Source: Myrica gale
Taxonomy: Eukaryota > Streptophyta > Magnoliopsida > Fagales > Myricaceae
Length of the DNA stretch: 64,000 nucleotides
Assembly: GCA_963930655.1 (NCBI GenBank)
Contig: OZ005603.1
Coordinates: 19,987,001-20,051,000, forward strand
Direction: 5' to 3'
In this document: in pieces, positions 23,816 through 35,136 of the stretch
Numbering within the stretch: the stretch's first letter is position 1
Layout of the letters: every line of letters starts with the position of its first letter
Notes under the pieces: generated by a model
Told to the model about the DNA's origin: nothing
Database searches by the model: none
Seen by the model: only the letters and a program-made list of their open reading frames with translations
Program-made: the position numbers and the translations under genes

Positions 23816-25180
23816 AAGAAGCCATAATATATAATTTATATATTGATAGGTGGAAAATGATTTCCATATATAATAGTTAGTTGAAGGAGATATATATAGG
23901 CAAGGGTATATCTGGCAATATGAGTAATAAACAAGTCTGAGAGTTTAGTGCAGCTAGGCATCGTATTTCCAAATCTTTTGAAGATGTGTGTAGGTGGGGG
24001 ATTCGTGGATCAATAAAAGCGAATCGTTCATTGGCCATTTTGGATGCATTTTATTTGAAGTTTGGTTGTTAGGTTTTTGATCTTGATCACACGCGCATCG
24101 CATCATGGTTATTTCGTAAATAATGAAATAGTCTTGTCGTCAATTTCTATTAAAAAGTTTAAACGGAATGCCACCTCACAAGCAAATATAGAAAAGTTGA
24201 CAACGTGTCATTTTAGAGTCCACATCAGTTAAACAATTTTTTAAAATTAAAAAACTAATACAATGAAAGATAAAATTAGTAGTTAAAAAAACGAAAGGAT
24301 CTTTTTTATATATAAAAAAAGTGAAAATAAAAACATATAAACGTAACTACAAATATAAGAGACTAAAATAAATACAAAAAAGAAAAAAGAAACAGTTTTC
24401 AAAACTGCAAAAATGAGAAAACATAAAAAGAAAACTACAAAATGCAACAAGAAGATACATGATTTGAATGATTTTTTATATATATTTTTATTTTAATGAA
24501 AAATAATAATTTGATGGAAAGAAAAATAATTAGATTACTTTTATTATTATTTTTTGAACCAAAATTTTTGAGTTAGTTATTTGGAATGGGATATACCTTT
24601 TTTTTTCTAAGGCTGTTTGTTTTGCTGTGTTTTACTTTATGTAAAATATTTTTCATATTTTCAACTATTTTGAGAGTCTCTTAAAATATAGTTAACAGTA
24701 AAATACAGTTTCACTTTTTTTAAAGTGACTTGCTTTTTAAAACTAGTAAATCTTTTTTCCTGATCCACTCTCACAATTTTAGCGTCGGACAAAAACTCGC
24801 CAACTCAACTCGGTTAGACTTATAAAAAATATATTTGATGTAACAAATAAACATCGAAAATTAAATATTTTATTGAAACATAACTGTGGAAAACAAACAA
24901 GTAATTTATCCTCTGGATTATTACCTCACTTTGAAACAGGTCACCAGTTTCATATCTATCTATGCTTCTGTCCACAACAGCTATTTTAAGGGGGAATATA
25001 TATAACTAAAAAAATCACGAATTATGAGAAGGTAAACTTTCTCTTGTAGCTTGTGTTGACTAATGGGACATTGTTGTATAGACTTTTTGGTCGTAGAGTT
25101 GTTAATTACCTACTGCAGGGATAGAATTGAAATTAGGATTTTGTAGAGTAGTACAAGATTTTGTTTGGCCAAATAAATCA
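23816..25180. other. 3' flank of the MAPR gene and intergenic DNA
   Basis: The MAPR 3' untranslated region probably covers the first 200-250 bases (AATAAA-like signals near 23922 and 24012). The rest is AT-rich with no gene recognised; a GGCTGTTTGTTT...TTTTAC block near 24610 resembles diverged MITE ends. Confidence 0.5.
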
Positions 25181-25189
25181 TTAATATTC

Positions 25190-25389
25190 GGAGAAAATTT
25201 ACTTTGAGCCCTATAATTGCCAATGCAATTTTAAATAAAGGTCTAAACTACCAATTCTGACACATTGAGCCTTCCAACTTCCACAATTAATCAATTTGGT
25301 AGTTCGTGGCTCAATGTGTCAAAGGTGGTAGTTTAGACTCTTATTTGAAATTGCATTAGTAGTTAGAGGGCTGAAAGTGATGTTTGCCC
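25190..25389. mobile_element. Small foldback MITE
   Basis: About 200 bp. Arms match in inverted orientation (GGAGAAAATTTACTTT on the left; GGGCAAACATCACTTT read in reverse on the right), joined by mirrored CACATTGAGCC and GGCTCAATGTG blocks. TTAATATT flanks both ends (25181-25188 and 25390-25397). Probably a deletion derivative of a MULE-type family. Confidence 0.7.
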
Positions 25390-25397
25390 TTAATATT

Positions 25398-26795
25398 TTG
25401 GTTATTTCCATGTGATTTTCCTAAACTAGAAAACAAATTGAAATTGGAACTTCAAATTAAATGACAAATAGGAAGGATTTGAAAGTTAATAACGTGTGTT
25501 GATAAAATGGTAATAATTAAGGACTACATAAAAAAATTAAAAGTGATAAGTTTGAGTTCTCATAAAGCTTTTTTTGCAATTTGACTAAAGATTTTCAAAA
25601 TAATAAGATTTGGGTTATGTTTGTTTTGAATATTTTTGTAGGATTTTGAGTGTTTTGAGAATTTTTAGTTGATGTTAGAGTTGTATTGGTGTTTGTGTAG
25701 AGAATGATGATGTGTGAAAAAGTAATGATGATGTTTAAGGTTATTGTTTGAAGATTATTTTTATTGGGATGAGTGAAAAATATAATATTTAAATTTATGT
25801 TTATTTATTATAATTACGATTTTTTTAATTTTGATACAAATGTAAAATATTTAAATTGATGATTATTTAAATATTTATTATAATATAAATATATGGAAGC
25901 TATTAAAAAATAGAAGAAGAAGAGTACTATGCGGTTAAGAAAAAAAAAAAAAGAAGAAGAAGACAAAATTAATGTTGTTAAAAAAAAAAAAGAACGAAAT
26001 ATGAAAGAGGAAAGCTGAACCTGCATGAATTCGCTACAAATGCCGGCCATAGGAAAGAAGAACGAAACAATTGTTACAAATGTCGGCCATAACACTCATG
26101 AATTCGTGTCTAGGTGGACCTAGGTGCATGTGACGCATGGGGGACTGACGAGCTGCAGGGCAGACGCATGAGGAAGGGGAGCTGCAGGGCAGGCGCAGGC
26201 GCACTGGGAAGGGGGACTAACGAGCTGCTGTTCAGGCAGCTACTAACATGTTGCTGGAGAAATTTGAAGGGTGAATACTGAGTTTGTCAAACATGACGGT
26301 ATCGAGGATTCGAATCCTAGCCTTTTTCAAGAAACGAACATCACCCTGATATATTACTTTTAAAATTTTTGGAATCATTGAAGATCTATCTCCACCTAAT
26401 GATGATTTCATATTGAAACTGATTTTTCTTTTTATTTTTCTCACTCAATGCGAGATTGGATATTAAAATTTCTCCTTAAATTCTAGATGTCCTCAATAGC
26501 ACCTTAAAACTATCAATTTTATTGATCAAATTATAACATAGGGTGTCAAATGCAAACTTATTAGCAATTTATTGTACAATGTGTTAATTTTAATATTTTA
26601 AAGTCTAGATTGTAAAAGATGTGATAGTTAGATAGTGGAAATTATAATTTTTTAGTCATATAGAAGTAGAAGCTCCATTCTCCTCAGAAAGCCCCCCCTA
26701 TACCCATTGGAAGGAGGACTACAAGTGGGGACACTTCCTCGTCCTCCTTCCATGGGAGAGGAGTTTGGGATGAGAGTACCCCACCCTCCTTACTC

Positions 26796-26848
<53 letters not shown>

Positions 26849-27319
26849 TATTCACTTTCTTACTTTTATGTCTCATTTCACCTGATTTTTAAATATTTTA
26901 TCTTACTCTTTGTTTTTGTTTTTGTTTTTATTTTTTAAAATTGTGAATGTCAGTCACGTAGCTTACATCTAAATTTAGTTAAGAACCAACTGACAGGAGA
27001 TCTCGAAGTTTGAAAGTGTTAGAAATTTGTAAAGTAAAATTATTGAATTGAAAAATCTGGAGCTTTACAAAATTTAAATCCCAAAAAAGAATGAAAAGAC
27101 AACTACGATTGTATCTTTTAAAAAAAAATTAAATCCAAAAAAGAAAAGAAGAAAGAAAAGACAACTACTATTGTATTTTTTTAAAAAAAACAGCATTAAT
27201 CTATTATGGATCTGTTTTTTTTTTCATTTATTATCAAAATTGGATAGTTTATGCGAGAAAGATCCAATTATATTATTAATATTCAATACATAATATACTT
27301 AGCAATAAAGTGAAGTGAT
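25398..27319. other. Intergenic AT-rich DNA with a GC-rich patch and a microsatellite
   Basis: No supported gene. At about 26120-26230 a GC-rich patch repeats GAGCTGCAGGGCAG with one change; at 26040-26090 ACAAATGCCGGCCATA recurs with one change. An (ATT)n tract lies at 26808-26849. Confidence 0.5.
26808..26849. repeat. (ATT)n microsatellite
   Basis: About 14 perfect ATT units. It explains the poly-Tyr open frame across this site. Confidence 0.95.
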
Positions 27320-27717
27320 GGTGCTAAGAAAATCTGGCCCACCGGATGGGAGATGGGCCACAACCGAGCTTCATCTCCTTGGAAAACCTGCGTTTAAGGG
27401 TAGTACGAACAAAGCTTCCGTGGGGTGAGCATCTCAGTCTGAATATCAAAAAAATATGGGATAGAAAGAGTTGTTTGAAAGATCTTCCTTTTGTAAAGTA
27501 CGTACCAGGGATTTTATACGGGAGATGTTTTGCACCGCCTTGCGTTGGGAGTTGATATGCAGGCCAGGCGGTATACGGCGTAAGGCACGGTTGCGTCTTC
27601 CTTTTCGTCATGCTAACCCTGCTTTTCGACAAGTCACGTCTCGATTTCGACAAGTTCTTCCTCAGACAGACGATGTTGTGTAATGTCTACAGAGGAAAAC
27701 CTTTCATGGTTGGCTCG
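27320..27717. other. GC-richer segment of unknown origin, left half
   Basis: Balanced base composition with overlapping open frames on both strands, unlike the AT-rich neighbours. Before the Athila insertion it joined directly to 49413 onward (target duplication GCTCG). No protein recognised; organellar DNA inserted in the nucleus is one possibility. Confidence 0.35.
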
Positions 27718-29202
27718 TGATAATTAAACATTAAACATTTTTGTGACTTTTATTACTCTTGACATGGTGGGTTAAGTGAGTGTTAGTTGTTAAACAAAGG
27801 GAAATTACTTTGAAAAAAATATTTTAAGTGTTTTTAGCATGTGAAATGTCACTTTTACCCCTAATGGGCTTTTGCTACCTTAATCACACATGAAATCCAC
27901 CGGAGCCCAACCTTCACAAGTTTAATCTATTTCTGGTGTTCCTCAACTCAACAAGTTTATTCCATGTCTCGCTCGAGTGGTTGTCGAGCGGTGGTCGAAC
28001 GTGTTGAATCTGTATAAAATTTTCTAAGGACGCTCGAGCACTGGTCGCACGCTGGTCGAGCGTGACGAGTCTGTATGAAATTTTCCAAAGACGCTCGAGC
28101 GCGTGTCGAACGTGGTGTTAGATCCAGCCCAATTTCCACTTGGTTCCAGCTGATGTTGTCGTGCACTATAGCATTCGGTTTGACGGCATTTTCCATGAAG
28201 GGTAGCTCTTCCATTCAGCACATCATATTTGTAAAGAAGGAGCTGATCTCCTACGTGGCAGTGATGATTCGAGAATTGGGGACCACAGAAGTTTTAGAAG
28301 GAAAACAGTTATGGGAGGTGGAGGGCGAACCCGTGAAATGGAAAGGGAAGGATGAAGGGAAAGGGGAGTATATAAGGAGAAGGAGATTTCGAAACCGAGG
28401 GTCGGATTTTATTCTTAGTTTTTCATTTCTCTGTTATTTTCCTCTTTGTTCAGCAACGTTTCTATACAAAATTCTAGGATTTCTTTTCATTTGGGTATTT
28501 TTGCATATGAGGATGATCGGCTAGATTTTAAGACTTGGGTTATGGGTTAATTTCCTTTGGCTTCATGTTTATTACTACCTACTGTTTTGATTGGATGTTC
28601 ACTTCCCTCCTGCTGAAACCGGATGTTTGAAGAGGAATGCATGTTGAATATCTTGATTCATTTCCTGTTTTGTTGTTGATGTTAGGCACAACAAAATCTT
28701 GATTTAATTAAGGATCTTCATTAGTTGTATGTTCTGTGATTTTGGTTGAGGTTTAGGAGGGTATTAACTTTTTAGAATCGGGTACACTTCCTCAAGCTTA
28801 GTCTTGCAAATTTCATTCTATTAATGCCTTGATTGGATTAGTAATAGAGGAGTAGTGCCAAGAAAGGTAGAAAATGGAGAAGCAATGGTTAATTAACCCG
28901 TACCCCAAGTGCTTGTCAAATTTACTCTGTGAAGTCATTCAATCTTTACCTTTTGTGTTGCAGTATATTTTCGTTTCTCACCAGCATTTAAATATCTTGG
29001 TATTTACTTTTCAAAATATCAACACCAAACTGATTTTTACATAAACATAAATCCCAAAAATACTTTTACATAGCATTTTCCTTTTGCAATAATCTTTTAC
29101 AAATACTTTGATACTCATTTGTCCCTGTGGAATACGATCTTGGATTTATCTTTGTTACAACTTGACACTTCTGCACTTGGAAGCACTTCCGAATTCACAT
29201 CA
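27718..29202 (+). repeat. 5' LTR of the Athila-type element
   Basis: 1,485 bp, TGATAATTAAACA...TTCACATCA. It carries a short array of a 62-bp unit rich in GCTCGAGC near 27966-28120. Confidence 0.88.
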
Positions 29203-29399
29203 AGTTTTTGGCGTCGTTGCCAGGGACAATTGGTGTCATCAGAGTATTTTGCTAACTGCTGAGAGGGTGTTTTTAGAGCTGTGCAGCTGCTGAGAGGGTG
29301 TTTTTAGAGCTGTGCACCTCTGCACAGCCAGGGTGATATTCACTTCCTCTCATTTACCTTGTTTGTTTTTATCTTTCATTTGTTTTATTGCTGAATTGG

Positions 29400-30460
29400 T
29401 ATGTCTGGTTGGGTTAGGGATAGCACATTTAGACTTGCTAGGGCCGAATCATTAACCTCATCTTCAACAGAATCCTTTGCACTCACATTATCATTTGACA
29501 CTCATAGCAATATGGCTGAACATGAACATCTTGATAGGGAAGTAGTCAATCAAAACATAACCCTTAGAGAATACCTTCAGCCTGTTAGAACTAGCACACC
29601 TTCTTGCATCATTTTACCTCTGAATGCAAATGTTTTCATCTTCAAAACTGGAATGATACCTTTAGTACCTCATTTTCATGGCATGAAATCTGAAAATCCA
29701 TATTTACATATAAAAGAATTTGAGGAAGTTTGCTCAACTTTCATGGATCAAACATGCACTGAGGAAGTGATTAGACTGAAATTATTTTCTTTTTCTCTAA
29801 AGGACAAAGCTAAAACGTGACTGAACTCTTTAAGGCTTAGATCTATAGGAACTTGGCAAGAAATGCAAACTGAGTTCTTGAAAAAAAATTTTCCTATGCA
29901 TAGAACTAATGCCTTAAAGAGACAGATTATGAACTTTGCCCAAAAAGATGTTGAAACCTTCTACCAATGCTAGGAGAGGTTTAAGGATTTGTTAAATGCA
30001 TGTCCTCACCATGGTTATGAGAATTGGCGTGTTATTAGCTTTTTCAATGAAGGTTTGAAATCCAAAATGAGGCAATTTGTGGAAACCATGTGCAATGGAG
30101 AAATTTTCAACAAAGAACCTGAGGAAGCTTTTGAGTATTTTGATTATCTAGCTGAAAATGCACAATCATGGGACACATCTGATGTTTATGATAGGAATGA
30201 AGGTTCAAGAATCATCTCGGGGGGTGGAAAATACAATTTAAAGGAGGTAGATGATTTGAATGCTAGGTTAGCTATGATTTCAAAGAAATTAGAAACCATA
30301 AAACTGAAAAAAGTAGATTCGGTACAAACTGTACCTAAGATGACCCAGAGTTGTAGTATTTGTGAGGACCAAGGGCATTCAACTAATGATTGCTCGACCA
30401 TCCCAGCCTTTAAGGAAGTCTCTTGGACCAATCTAATGCGGTTAACATGATTTCTAAACT
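29400..30460 (+). pseudogene. Athila-type gag region (fossil)
   Basis: Retrotransposon-gag signatures: FHGMKSENPYLHIKEFEEVC, LKLFSFSLKDKAK and ACPHHGYENWRVISFFNEGL, then a CCHC-like knuckle (CSICEDQGHSTNDC, about 30350). This wording is typical of plant Athila gag. The region is broken. Confidence 0.8.
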
Positions 30461-31057
30461 TTTTCAGGTCCTTATTCAAATACCTACAACTAGGGGTGGA
30501 GGAATCACCCTAATTTCAGTTGGAGGAGTGAACAAGCTGTTGTATCGGCACCCAACATTGCTGGACCTTCACAATATGCACCATATACAGTTTCGGGGGG
30601 CCCAGGACCATCTCAGTACGCCAATCATGCACCTCCAACTCAAAAAAAGAACCTTGAAGACACTGTCCAGCAGCTAGCCACCAATTCAGCAATTTATGCA
30701 AAGCCAAACTGCTATTAACACTCAGAATTCCCAAGCTTTCACTGATATCAGAAGCTCAATCACAAGGCTGACCACAACTTTGAGTGTTCAGGAGAAAGGG
30801 AAGTTTCCTGCACAATCTCAACCAAATCCTCAAGGTCAAAACCAGCAAACTCATGTTATAGCTGAAAACTCCAATGTTAAGCAAGTCAAGGCTATTACAA
30901 CTTTGAGAAGTGGTAAGATGATTGACATACCAGCTCAAGGGGCAGAAAAGAATGGTAAAACCTCTAAACCCTCTCTTGAAAATGATGTTGATCCTCCTTT
31001 AGTACCTGAGAAAGTTTCAAGCAATGTACCCGCTCCTTTTCCTCAAAGGCTAGTTCC

Positions 31058-32358
31058 TTGCACAAAGACAAGTACCAAGCTGAAATCCTTGAAATCTTCA
31101 AGCAAGTTAGGATTAATATACCTCTGTTAGATGCCATTCAGCAAGTTCCTACCTATGCTGAGTTTTTAAAGGACTTATGTACGGTAAAAAGAAAATTAAA
31201 TATGCAAAAGAAAGCTTTTTTGACTGAGCAAGTTAGTGTCATTATCCAATCCAACACACTTCCCAAATATAAAGGCCCAGGATCCCCTACCATAGCTTGT
31301 ATGATAGGGAACTTAAAAATTGGTAGAGCATTGTTAGACTTAGGTTCAAGTGTGAACTTATTGCCTTATAATGTTTATGTTCGGCCTGGGATGGGTGAGT
31401 TGAAACCCACTTCTATTACTTTGCAGCTGGCTGATCGGTTTATTAAGATCCCTAGAGGTGTTGTGGAAGATGTTTTAGTTCAAGTAGACAAATTCTACTA
31501 TCCGGTGGACTTTGTGGTACTTGACATGCAATTGACTACTCAATCTACTTTCCAAGCACCCGTGATCTTAGGGAGACTTTTCTTAGCTACTTCGAATGCT
31601 CTTATAAACTCTAGAAGTGGAGTTTTAAAGTTGAGTTTTGTAAATATGACTTTGGAGCTAAATATTTTCAATCTTTGTAGGCAACCACAAGAGGTAGAGG
31701 AAGTACATGAAGTGAACTTGCTGGAAAATTTCCTAGATAAAAATTTTGCATCCTATCTTCAATTTACTGACTCTTTAGAGGACTTAGAAGATGATTTGAA
31801 CCTATTTGACAATGTTTATGACTCATCTCATGTTTCCTCAATAGGTCAGCAAGTTGAAGCACCTTGGAGATTAAAATTTGAGCAACTTCCACCCTTGACA
31901 GCATCACTCAAACCTTCAGAGGAGCAAACTCCAACATTGGACCTCAAACCTCTACCATCCGAGCTGAAATATGCTTTCCTAGGACCTCACAACACTTTCC
32001 CAGTGGTAATCTCTTCTCACTTAACTAATGAACAAGAAGATATGTTGTTAAAAATTCTTAAGAAGCATAAAGGGGCTATTGGGTGGACCATAGTTGATAT
32101 CAAAGGTGTAAGTCCCTTAGTATGCAACCATAGGATTTATTTGGAGGAGGAAGTCAAACCCTCTAGGGAAATGCAAAGAAGACTTAACCCCACAATGAAA
32201 GAGGTAGTGAAAAATGAGGTGCTAAAATTGCTTGATGTGGGTATTATTTACCCCATCTCGGACAGCAAGTGGGTTAGTCCTATTCAGGTAGTGCCAAAGA
32301 AATCCGGAGTGACAGTGGTGAAAAATGAAAAAAATGAGGTAGTACTTACACGAATAAC
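31058..32358 (+). pseudogene. Athila-type protease and start of pol (fossil)
   Basis: PTIACMIGNLKIGRALLDLG and SSVNLLPYNVY mark the retropepsin-like protease; YYPVDFVVLDMQ and PVILGRLFLATSNALIN follow. The start of the reverse transcriptase region (HRIYLEEEVKPSREMQRRLN) comes before the solo LTR that interrupts it. Confidence 0.8.
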
Positions 32359-32363
32359 CACTG

Positions 32364-35136
32364 TGTGAGACCCCAACTTTATTTTTTTTATTCGTTGTAT
32401 ATTTATGACTCCTTAAGTTGTGCTTTATTTATTGAGAAAGACATATATGGTTGACTTGATCTAAAACCATGACTAGGTGAGATTTTTTTCCCCTAGCATA
32501 TTTTATGCATCTTAAGCTATGACTTAAGGGTTATATTGTTTGCAATTGTTAAATTTGAGTAATTGGGATTAATTAGGCCAATTATTTTTTTTATTGTTGG
32601 AACATATCCCTAAGTTTGCAATATTTGGAAGAAATTGAATTAGGGCTTTAACTTTGAAGATGTGTGAAACTTAGAAATAAACATAGAAAGGCATGTAGAG
32701 TAGTTTTGTGGAGTGGCAGAAATGGAAATAAGAGGAAATTGAAGGAGAAGGAGGGAAAGAAGGGGGGAAAGACAGTTTTGCCTTTTTCCTTCCCCCAAGC
32801 CTCACGTACAAGACCCCCTCTCTATTTTCGCATTTTTCAAGCCCTAGCACCCACCCTCACAAGAGGAGAAGAAGAAGAAGAAAGGAGAAGGAGAAGAAGA
32901 AGAAGAAGAAAAGAAGGAGAGAGAGAAGAAGGTGAGGGATTTCGGCCCTTGTTGGCCGACCAACCCCATTTCTTCCCATTTTTCTTCTTCTTTCTTTTAA
33001 TGGTTGTTGGTTGTGGTGTTTGTTTGGTTTTCTCCTTATGTTCTTGTGTGTTTCTTTGAAGAAAGTATAGATCTAGTAGGTTTGAAGGGTAATATAGGTT
33101 GTGCATGAAACCATGGAAAATGAGGCCAGATCTGGGAAATCATACTCAAGAGAAACCATATATGAACCCTAGGTGTTTGATAAAAAGACCAAGAGAAGAG
33201 AGATAAATGCAATAGCTTAGTTTGAGGATGTAATCATGGTTTTGTTGTAACTTTGAATTGGAGATTTGTTTAGGCATGTATTAGAGTGTATGTAATTGTT
33301 TATGGTCAGAAGAATCAAGCTTGGGATCATAGTTAGGGTGTGGGAATAAGAAGATTTTTAGCAACCTGTTTTAGGTAACATCGCGCTCGACTAGCGTGCG
33401 TCAGGCGCTCGAGCGGCCTTAAGGAAATATGAGTGTCAGTGTCTTGTCGTTTGACCAACGCTCGACAGGTGCTAGAGTGGCCCTTGGGAATTCCACGCGT
33501 AGAATTGGACAGTAAGTTGGCGCTCGACCGGTACTCGACAGGCGCTCGAGCGGGACCTGTTAAATTCCATGTGTGATGAATTTGGAGTTCCAATTGAAGA
33601 CTTGTGAACCCTAGCATTGAGGATAGTTGAATAAGCTTAGTTATGAAGCTATTGAGGTTGGGATGACGGGAAATTTATAAATAGGCTTGAAATCTTTGAT
33701 GTTTGGGGGAGAGCTAGTGTACCTAGTTGACTGAGTATTTCTTATGACCTCTTTAGCAACTGTATAAGGGATGTTTCATACTTGTGTTTGATTGTCTTTC
33801 CTCATTCGTTTTACAAAAGCTAGTTAAGTAACATTTTGTGAACAAAATTATGTTTCATTTATATGTACTTTTGGGAAATCAAATAATTGCAAGTATTTCT
33901 TGAATGTTATTAAATTCTTAAGTTCTTAAGCATCTAAGTGAGATATTTGAATTGCTTGTAGGCGAACTCCATACCGAAACTCAAAGGAGACCAAGGTAAG
34001 TGAAAATTGTAAGTGGAAAATTACGCTTTTTGAAAAACTGGAATGATGCACAGCATGAATACTCATGATTTATTACGACATGACATAAGCATTTACATGA
34101 AAAGGAAAGTTTTGTGCAAATGAAAGTATGAGAAGAATTTAAGATTTCTCATCATCAAGCATAACATGAGCACACCATGAGCATTTGCATTCATTTTTCT
34201 CATGAGAAAGAAAGAGAAATTTTATGCAAATGAAAGTACCATTTCATGCTACTTTATGACAAGTTAAGTTAATGAGCTAAAGATGGTCGGTACCGTACCA
34301 ATTAAGAAGGTGCATTCATACAGAAGGACGTTTACGTGAAGGACAGATGTCACCTAGGGCACCCATACCGAAGGATGCTTGCAAGAAGGTGTGAACCTCT
34401 AAGGGTTGAGGCTAGCCATTAGGCCTGGGGCCACCTCTAGGGCTAGTTCAACCAAATGACGTATTCCCAAAGGAAAGGGAATAGTTCCTAAGGGAACGCA
34501 CAACCCTGACTTCAGGGGTAAATGGAACAAGAGAAGTTGCCTAAATCAAGAAATAAGTATTTTTAAGATCAAGTGCATGATTCTTTTTATGATCAAGTAC
34601 ATTGCCTCATACATATGCAAGCATTTCACATGGCATTCATGTGCATTGATATCCATGATCATGCAGGACATGCATTATTTATTGCACATGATCCCTTACT
34701 GAGTCTTTCGACTCACAATTTTTTTTCTTTTATTGTATCATTTCAGACAATGTTTCAGGTGAGGGAACTTAAGAAGAGGACCTTGAACCTTAGGAGAAGG
34801 GTTGGCATGAATGTTTTTCTCCCTTTAGTTATTTCAGTATAGGTTTAGATATAATTTTGGACAGAGCCGTCATGAGCCTCCGATGTGTGGTGGTCATGGG
34901 CTATTCGGCCTTGTAGGTTGAGAGCTGTTAAACAGCTTATTGTCTTGAGACCCTGGTGTAATTATAGCTATTACTTCACATTATCGTTGAGGAACAAGTT
35001 CTAATGTTCCGTATGTGTGTTTATCGGAATATATAAAAAAAAATTCCGCTGCAAGAGTTAAGTACGCTGGAGCATTCCTCGTTGGGAATGCTCGCGGCTG
35101 TCATTGTCCCTACGGGTTTGCTCTCGGGGCATGACA
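32364..35136 (+). mobile_element. Solo LTR (Gypsy, probably Tekay-like) inside the Athila pol region
   Basis: 2,773 bp, TGTGAGACCCC...GGGGCATGACA, with the exact duplication CACTG outside (32359-32363 and 35137-35141). Only one LTR copy and no coding domain, as left by recombination between two LTRs. Internal features: a GAA-rich tract near 32866-32930, three CGCTCGAC/GGCGCTCGAGCGG repeats near 33380-33560, and a segment with GCACAACCCTGACT that also occurs in the solo LTR at 59908-62564. Tekay-like assignment rests on end sequence and overall look. Confidence 0.82.

Noticed and set aside
26707-26892. Poly-Tyr open frame
   Set aside because: Created by the (ATT)n microsatellite.
32664-33059. 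131-codon frame with Arg/Glu runs
   Set aside because: Lies in a solo LTR and follows a GAA-rich tract; no domain.
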